64,000 nucleotides of DNA, taken from contig JBHGNT010000014.1 of assembly GCA_043228905.1 (NCBI GenBank), positions 6,944,001 to 7,008,000 on the forward strand. The letters are read 5' to 3'. The notes beneath the pieces are model-generated. The model did no database searches, was not told the origin of the DNA, and worked only from the letters and a program-made list of their open reading frames with translations. This DNA is from Azolla caroliniana. Lineage: Eukaryota; Polypodiophyta. This document shows, in pieces, positions 57,635 through 64,000 of the stretch. Position 1 is the first letter of the stretch. Every line of letters starts with the position of its first letter. A program made the position numbers and the translations under genes.

Positions 57635-58935
57635 CGTTCAATCATTATGGCATACCATGTTGCAATGCATGATTAAACATATCGCTTATCTATGCATGTG
57701 CTTCCTTTCCCATCCATTTGAGCATTTCAGTCTTTATACATTCAAGATTGCTTGCCTTTCGAGATGCCAATTTCTTAAGTCCTATGCATATATCTTCGAT
57801 TGTAAAGAAGGGAGACATATGTAAAAGAGAACCATAATGCATTATCTTTCCCGCAAGAGATACCTCATATAGATTCTTACAATGCATAGACAAGTCAAGA
57901 AAAGTAAAGTTATTGTAACTGTCAACACATTTTCCTTTTAGATTTCCCCAAATTTTAGCACATGCATGTGCTTTCTCTTGAATTTGGAGAAATTGTTGAG
58001 TAACTTCCCATATTTATCTCTTTATTTGAATAAGCCTTTTGTAACCATGCAAATACTTTTGGAAATTTTCCTTATCCTTAACTACATCAAAAACCATAAG
58101 GCTCTTTTGAGCTTCGTGACATTCTTAATCAAACCATTTTTTCTTTGAACTACATTTCTTGATGCATTTCCAAGATGTCAGTTTGGTCAAAAAACATTCG
58201 TTTGCACATGAAAAAATGACTTTCTTAAAGCTTCCCATTTGCATTCTAGTGTGGCACCATGTTGTATCTTTGTCATTTGTAACATATCCTCAACCATCTT
58301 GCAATACATGGGCGCTCGGTTAAGGTTCATCCTCAAGTGGGGTTTTTTTATTATCTTCAATGGTCTTCTCACAATCGAACCTATGCATACATTTGAGGTC
58401 AATACATAAAGCCCTATGATCAAATTCCAATGTTCATTCACCAAGTGAGAACTTATGTATACGATCCAAAATACCTTCAAAATGTAGCACATAGTCAATT
58501 ACACTATTTCCATTGTATTCTACATGTAAAGCCATTAGTGTTGGGCTATAAGGAGAAACCATTTGCAATAATCAATTCAGTACTATTGCACATTTGTAAG
58601 AGTAACTTCCCAAATTGGTTTGGATCTTTTTCATTGCTAGAAGAGTGGCTATACATTTGTATATCCTCTTGCATCCTTGAGATATGTGGCATGAAAGATT
58701 GTTGTGCATCAAGTTGAAAAGTTCTTGTATAGGCATTCAAGTCGCCAAAGGCAATAGCATCCCCTTTGTATTTGAAATAAGCATTATCATCTTGTAGATT
58801 GGCAAAAGGTTGATCTTAATCCAAACAAGCATAAAAGTTAGAATCTTGATGAGGAATGTAACATCCAACTACAAAAGTGGGTAAACCATTAGGTGTTTTA
58901 TTTTGAGCCATATGTCACATTTATGTTCATCATTT
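57635..58935 (-). pseudogene. LINE (non-LTR retrotransposon) endonuclease and RT start, broken
   Basis: Minus strand, right to left: an endonuclease-like segment with V-V-G-C-Y-I-P near 58860 and A-F-G-D-L-N-A-Y-T-R-T (58740-58546 open), matching the G-D-F-N-A-R-T motif of AP-type endonucleases; a linker (58498-58187); then the pre-RT motif F-T-I-E-D-I-C-I-G-L-K-K-L-A-S-R-K-A-S (57893-57690) and A-L-Q-H-G-M-P near 57660. RT catalytic domains are missing where the COP-E relic begins. It would nick target DNA and prime reverse transcription there. Full of stops. Confidence 0.75.
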
Positions 58936-59940
58936 TTTATGATTGACGCATATTTCTCTATTTCCATCTTATTCAAATATGCTAACCCTCCTTGTCTTCT
59001 TCTTTGTCTTGGATTTTTCTCCCATATCAAAGAGCGTAAATTGTAGTTTCCTAAACCTTGAATCCTTTGAGAGAGAGAGAAGAGATCTTTTTAGTCAAGA
59101 GATTTCTATACACCTATACCTCGACATATGCATTAACAACCTTAGATGCACACCATAAGACAAGCAGGGAGACATAACATGGAGAGGTTGTGTGTTTGTG
59201 TTTCTTTCTCAAACAATTCTCATTAAATGTGACTTTAATTTTTAGGAGAAGTGATGATTGACTTTTTAGTCCCAATTCTTAGACTAATTATTAGTTTTTA
59301 TGCTTTTTAGATTCAACACACTAGAATTTTGGCCAAAAGTTGGTACATCTCAGCTTGCTTTCACCCCAGCCCTATTTACTTTCTTTGGTCTATAATTCCT
59401 TAGTTTTCCTTCATTAATTGGTTAGACTCTAACTATACTATTAGAATCTTAATTAACCTTAAGCAAAAATAAAGAGAAAAAGTAAGGAAGAAAGAATGTC
59501 AGTCCACTTGATCACACCCTCGCGATAGTGACAAAGAGATCGAAGTCCCCCATCGGTGTTCCATACTAGTGTGTATATACATAGATCATGCCTTGGGTTT
59601 GAAGAAGGAGAAGTCACACGTGGATGAAGCTAGAGCTTTGCCACACTCGATGCCTACATATGCCGCGTTCCCTACATTCACTTCGCCTCCTATAATCGCC
59701 TCGCTATCTTCAATCCTATCCTAAACACCGCACGGTTTTTGAACACTAATTAGGAAGGTGACCGGAAAAGGCTTTCTGAAGAATCTTCTTGCATGACATC
59801 ACATCATCCCTAGTTCAAGACTCCTGTGATCCCACTCGAGTAGTGCACACACATCTGTTTACGTGATAGTGGAGTGTGTGGGTAATTGGGAGGTTTCCCC
59901 ACACAAGTGGCTATGGAGAAAGGCAAAACCATGAGATCAT
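58936..59940. other. Unassigned sequence
   Basis: No protein or RNA gene recognised. 58936-59160 may be the 5' end of the LINE, but motifs are not clear. The rest is AT-rich. Confidence 0.45.
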
Positions 59941-60186
59941 ATGATCAAGCAAAGAACAAGGGGGAAGGCAAGTCGATGGGACGAGACACTCCCTCAAATA
60001 TTTCAAGTAGGAAGAATGTCCAATGGACATCCTGATTTGAGTGAGGTTGGATTCAATTGTGAAGGACCACATTTAGCTCGGGAGTGCCCCAAGCGAGAAT
60101 GGGGTTCATTTCCAATAGAAGGAGCTCAAGTGGAGGTCAATAAAGAAGAAGAAGAAGAAGAAGAAGAAGAGAAGTCGGATGCCTGA
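59941..60186 (+). pseudogene. Gypsy gag relic with degenerate zinc knuckle
   Basis: An 81-codon open stretch with G-F-N-C-E-G-P-H-L-A-R-E-C-P-K-R. This matches the gypsy CCHC knuckle with the first Cys changed to Gly. It ends in a run of Glu codons (GAA/GAG repeat at 60144-60173) and D-A-stop. No LTR or pol is adjacent. The start at 59941 is arbitrary; I see no real start. Confidence 0.55.
60144..60173. repeat. (GAA)n trinucleotide repeat
   Basis: Nine to ten GAA units coding for Glu in the gag relic frame. Confidence 0.93.
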
Positions 60187-61032
60187 TTTTGAGAAAGGAC
60201 ACCTTCAAGGAAGGTTTGCTCGATCGACAAGCTAAGTCCCAAAATGAAGGAAATTCCTCGGAAGTCCTTAGAGTGAGAATTGGAGGTCAAGGTTTCCCCA
60301 ACTGAAATGGGTGAACAAGGGATGATGGTAAAAGAAAAACCTCAAAGGGCCTTGGAGGATGAGACCGAGACGAGGTGAGCTCGACCAAGTTACGTGGGTG
60401 AGGAAGAACAAGCCATAAAGCTAAGGATCTAAGACAACTTGAGGAAGCTATGTTCGGCATATATGGAAGAGCAAGTTAGAAGGATGAAGAAAATGTCCCA
60501 AAACAACAACGGAAAAAGATTCAGAACAACTCACATGAGACAAGATGAAGGCTCAAGCCATTGTGGCTTGAAGTGCTTGTCACAATCTTGCGAGCTTGAT
60601 GGGAGTCAACCTCTACAGGACTTAGGTGAATGTAGTGTCTCTATTCAGTATTGATAGTTAGAGTCCCAAAATTGACTAGGAGTACCTAGGGACCCTAGTC
60701 CTAGTACCAAAAGAGGCACCACCATGGATGTCTTAACCCAAGGCCCCAATAAGTAGTCCCAAGGGATGACCCATCAGCTAGTCTCAACAGCTAGCCCCAA
60801 TTGCCATCATTGTCCCAATATAAGGATGATCATTTCCTCATTCTCATTTATTCCATGCATTCTCAGATTTTGGCTCTCATGAGTGTAGTGACTTTCTCTT
60901 TCTCTCGAGCAGTTTTGCAGTTGTCTCTACTTGTCCCAACTCATCCCAACTTTGTGTTACCAATTAGAAACACTGTCTACTCTCAGTCCATCGAGGTAGA
61001 CTTCAAGGTGATTGTGGTGCAAGGAATAGATC
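60187..61032. other. Unassigned sequence
   Basis: No recognisable domain. Purine-rich to about 60620, then ordinary. Possibly the remainder of the gypsy element that supplied the gag relic. Confidence 0.4.
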
Positions 61033-61386
61033 TGTAGGTGCGCGAAACGTAACAGGCTTAGAAAGCAAAGCGTATTGTCTGGACGGGAAGGGAGACAGCT
61101 ACAACCGAATCTCACCAGTGTATGATCTCATATACACACTTACCCTACGGTTACTAGCCCACAGTTACCACCAGAGTACTACATCGAATCAGTAGACGAC
61201 TTACACAGACACAGGAATCAAAGAAGATAGTATTGTATTACAAAAGGTAGCTCCCTAATTACACGCTAGCTCTTTATAGAAGATTTTTGCCCTTTATATA
61301 CACAGGGATTTTAGTCCGTAACACTTCTAATAAAATATTCTGCTCGTCTAAGCGTTAGGTCCGGCGGACAACACCGGTGGACAACA
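61033..61386 (-). repeat. GAG-3 LTR (354 bp)
   Basis: TG...CA on the element strand. TATATAAAGGG near 61292-61299 (minus strand) sits between CCCT and AGGG. The flank on the inside end is AGATC. Confidence 0.6.
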
Positions 61387-61903
61387 CTTGGCATGCCTGT
61401 GGGACAGTGCCATGGCACGTCGGACCCGTCCCTCTACTCATCGTTCAAAATGTCGAGGATGTTCAGCTCCGTTTGTACGGCCTGGTCCGGAAGCGGCTTG
61501 ACGTCCGTAGGTGCTTCGTTGTTCTACTCGATTGGCTCCTCCAATTGCGTGTCGTCCTCTTCACGACTTTCAACCGGTGTGTGAGTTCCCATGTTGTCAT
61601 TTGTACTCCGAGGTTTAGGTGTGGGCTCTTCAATCTATGGGCAAGCGGTTGGTCGGGGCTCTTCCCTATCCATCTCTTCCGTAGCGTTGATAGGCGTATT
61701 GGTCACCTCTGGTGGGATGTTTGAATTGGGTTGAGGCTCATCTTGTTCGGCAGAATGACTGTTGCTACCGCAATTGTCTCCGTCCTCTATTGTTCGCTAT
61801 TGATCTCCATTAGCCGACAGAAAATGTCTTCCTGACTTTCCCCGAAATCTTCCAACAACTGTGTGATTTCTTCAGAGTGTTGGTCCGCTAGCATGCGATA
61901 GTC

Positions 61904-62987
61904 CTACGTGAGGTCCTCGTGTACTGCAGCAATGCTTTCCTTATTGAGCTCGTAGAAGACTTTGGCTTCTTTTCGTCGGTTCTCCCAGTCCACCCGGTAG
62001 GTGTGCAATTCTACTGCGTGCATTGCCCACACCATCCATCTTTTGTCCAATGCCGCTTTCAACTGTGTCGTAAACCGCTCGCAATTTGTTTGAAGAAGGA
62101 CACATACATTGTCCGTTATTGTTTGGGAGTGGGTTTGCACATCGTCCAGGGCTTTCTTGAGGTTTTTGATTTTACACTTATTGGTTGTAGCCATCTCTCC
62201 TCATAGAGGCTCTTCATCTTCGTCCATATCTGGGATTCTTTCAAGTGTAGTTCCTCGAGACAGCCCATTTCATTGTTCAAGCGGACTTCTACCTGATGCT
62301 TCAGTTCCTGTTCCCACATGAGTTGCTCGTCGTACCATGCTTTCTTCTTTTCCAATAACTCTCAGAGTCCCGTGATAACGGCTTCTATCTTTTGGGCTTC
62401 CTCAAGCAGCTTCCTATTTTCTTCTTTTGTAAGGCTATGCGCTACTATCTCCGCCGCGAGCTTATCCTCCAGTGCTTTCACCGCCCTTCGTCCTTTTGCC
62501 CGAACATCCTTTTCTGTATCTGATGATTGGCCAGTTCCGCGTGGACACGGTCAATCTCGGACTCAGCTAACTGCCTAACTCTTTTTGCTTTTGCGGTGAT
62601 GGCGGTTTGTGCTTTGACCTCCTCCCGTAAAGTCGTCGCTGCATCATCGATGGATGCGAGTCTGGGGTGTTGTTGCGCCGTAGTTGTGTTGCGTTCTAAT
62701 TCCGCAATGCACTCTTGGTCCTTGTGTAGTTGGGTTTGAGTCAGCTTGATTGTTTTCCAAATATTCTTATTTTTGATAACCATATCTTTGGCTCCCATAC
62801 TGACTGTGGCCAACTCCCTATGTACTTCGACGAGGGCCGTATTCAATGGGGGTAATTCAATGCCCATGCGGCGAATCCCTGGATTCCGCAATCTGCCTAT
62901 CTTGGCGAGGGGTCCCTCATCGTCCCTTTCCGCCGTTCTCGTTAGTGCACGCTCAATCATTTGTTGTTCTGCGTGTTCCTTGGCCAT
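61904..62987 (-). pseudogene. Coiled-coil gag-like protein, broken
   Basis: ATG at 62987, 14 bases from the primer region. The first frame (169 codons to 62478) is rich in E, K, R, Q, A and L with heptad spacing: V-H-R-E-L-A-T-V, I-K-L-T-Q-T-Q-L-H-K-D, V-K-A-Q-T-A-I-T-A-K-A. It continues in other frames at 62355-62116 and 62194-61904, similarly helical and charged, so one long protein of about 350 residues has two frameshifts. I recognise no catalytic motif. Position after the primer site implies gag; helices would drive self-assembly. Confidence 0.6.
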
Positions 62988-63054
62988 TCTCTAGGACACC
63001 TTGATCTATTGTGTCGCCAAAAATTCCAGGAGTTTGTAAGTCGTCCCAAACTGT

Positions 63055-63445
63055 AGTTGAGAATCAAGCTCAACATAGTGCAACGTGTGAACACACCTTT
63101 TGAGAATCCATGATTACTCAAAGGTCAAGAGTGATACCACTACTCTCTACACATTAACTATGTGTCATAGAATCATATTCTATGACACATAACTAATGAG
63201 TTACATATTCCCCATGACTATGAATCTTCACATTCCCCAAGAGAGAGAGTGGTTGTTGTAAGTTAATGAAGAGAGAGGGTGACTCTATATAAAGCACCCT
63301 CCTCATACTTCATACTAAGTCGATTGTGACTCCTTGTAATGCTATAGTTTTGTATCTCCATTCTACTTGTGAAATATACACATTCTTCTTGAGTATTTTA
63401 TTTCTCTTGCTTATCTATCTTGTGTTCTCTTCTCTCCTCTATTTT

Positions 63446-63479
<34 letters not shown>

Positions 63480-63522
63480 GCACACACACATCACACAAAA
63501 GAATCACCATCGATTCTTTACA
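63055..63522 (+). repeat. COP-C copy 3, 5' LTR (468 bp)
   Basis: Starts AGTTGAG (the TG is mutated) with partner CTCAACA and ends CTTTACA. Contains the U3 palindrome (63159-63191), TATA stem (63275-63301) and a (CT)n(CA)n tract near 63446-63490. Confidence 0.92.
63275..63301 (+). promoter_or_regulatory. TATA box inside 7-bp stem, COP-C copy 3
   Basis: GAGGGTG and CACCCTC, perfect complements, flank ACTCTATATAAAG. Confidence 0.78.
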
Positions 63523-63689
63523 TGCTATCAGAGCGATTTGGTAGCTCGATCTAGCCCATTTGCCTCATCGTGATCGTGTGTTGTGCTCTACGCCGACATT
63601 CAAGAAGAACCGGCTCATCGTTATCGTAGTACCACTACATAGCTCGTGTTCGAGAGTGAAGGAAAAGAAGAAAGGAAGCTTAATCGACA

Positions 63690-64000
63690 ATGAATACTCA
63701 AATGGGGAGAGCTCTCCGTAGCGAGAAGTTGGATCGCAACAACTTTGCATCTTGGGAGTACAAGATGCACCAATACCTTGTCGGCCAAGGCTATTGGCGT
63801 TACATCAAGGGAGCACAAGAAGACCGACCCCACTCGAAAGACTGACTATGCAACTTGGGAGCAAGCGGCAAGCCGAGTGATGTATTGCTTGGCGACATGT
63901 GTTCACGACCACATGTTCGCTACATTCGAGAAGTCGAGACACTGAAGGAAGCATGGGAGAATCTACGAAAGATTTTCGCCGACGTCACGACTGCGAGAAA
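63690..64000 (+). pseudogene. COP-C gag start, frameshifted, partial
   Basis: ATG at 63690; E-K-L-D-R-N-N-F-A-S-W-E-Y-K-M-H-Q-Y-L, clearly related to COP-B gag (L-D-R-T-N-Y-A-S-W). A frameshift near 63835 moves the reading to D-Y-A-T-W-E-Q-A-A-S-R-V-M-Y-C, and a second near 63930 to L-K-E-A-W-E-N-L-R-K-I-F-A. The rest is beyond the window. Confidence 0.82.

Larger units (their letters stand above)
61033..63054 (-). mobile_element. GAG-3 element with LTR and gag only (TR-GAG/LARD-like)
   Basis: Minus strand. Left LTR 61033-61386 (element start TGTTGTCCACC, end CACCTACA), gag-like coiled-coil region 62987-61904, primer-like TTTTGGCGACAC near 63013-63024 and the last 30 bases of the right LTR before COP-C copy 3 cuts in at 63055. 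About 1.6 kb of internal sequence has no RT, RNase H or integrase. This fits a non-autonomous element that keeps only gag. Confidence 0.65.
63055..64000 (+). mobile_element. COP-C copy 3, start of element, cut by window edge
   Basis: 5' LTR (63055-63522), an adjacent primer site TGCTATCAGAGC with one change from the usual TGG, leader and the start of gag. It interrupts the GAG-3 LTR. Confidence 0.92.

Noticed and set aside
59941-60186. Host zinc-finger gene
   Set aside because: The knuckle pattern and the G-P-H-L-A-R-E-C-P-K-R context are those of gypsy gag, and the first Cys is lost.

Overview
This window looks like nuclear DNA of a land plant. It is mostly layered LTR retrotransposons with one recognisable host gene, an intronless class II phospholipase A1-like lipase at 12491-13825. 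Evidence for a plant: Ty1/copia elements primed by the initiator-Met tRNA site TGGTATCAGAGC, GAG-pre-integrase and UBN2-type gag proteins, a LINE fragment, and a DAD1/DSEL-like lipase. Some Ty3/gypsy pieces (9923-10560, 28200-32560, 32661-35760) resemble lineages I associate with non-seed plants and fungi more than the common angiosperm clades. That makes a bryophyte, lycophyte or fern plausible, but this is a weak inference from memory.

Family labels used here are mine: COP-A, B, C, D, E and G (copia), GYP-1 and GYP-2 (gypsy), GAG-3 (LTR elements with a TTTTGGCGA-like primer site, where only gag-like coding is visible) and X (a 0.6-0.8 kb insertion seen twice).

Layout. 1-3672: COP-A copy 1, minus strand, running off the left edge. 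3673-6714: decayed GYP-2 on the minus strand. 6715-9922: GAG-3 remnants broken by a COP-D fragment and an X insertion. 9923-10560: gypsy RT/RNase H fragment. 10561-16434: the least TE-like stretch, with the lipase gene. 16435-18430: COP-B copy 1. 18431-20655: COP-A LTR fragment and a GAG-3-like gag plus LTR. 20656-23954: copia RNase H fragment, a 664-bp tandem array of integrase pieces, and a copia/gypsy chimeric frame. 23955-28200: COP-C copy 1, minus strand. 28200-32660: GYP-1 pol and LTR. 32661-36250: GYP-2 with LTR. 36251-44655: COP-C copy 2, split by an X insertion and by the intact element COP-G (38248-43594). 44656-57630: a minus-strand COP-E relic split by the intact COP-A copy 2 (44923-50236) and by COP-B copy 2 (50757-56360). 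57635-58935: LINE fragment. 59941-60186: gag relic. 61033-63054: GAG-3 element. 63055-64000: start of COP-C copy 3.

Three complete nested insertions have exact 5-bp target duplications: COP-G (CTACC), COP-A copy 2 (CTCTA) and COP-B copy 2 (TTTAG). COP-G and COP-A copy 2 each keep one uninterrupted polyprotein of more than 1330 residues and nearly identical LTRs (1 and 2 mismatches by eye), so both are very recent and potentially mobile.

The most unusual pattern concerns LTR promoters. In several families the TATA box lies inside, or right beside, an inverted repeat, and between copies the arms change in a compensating way. A second pattern is tRNA-like Pol III modules, antisense in gypsy LTRs. 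Others are stop codons shared between COP-B copies, a basic C-terminal extension in COP-B, tandem duplications of 165, 196 and 197 bp, and two G-boxes in a 33-bp tandem repeat upstream of the lipase.
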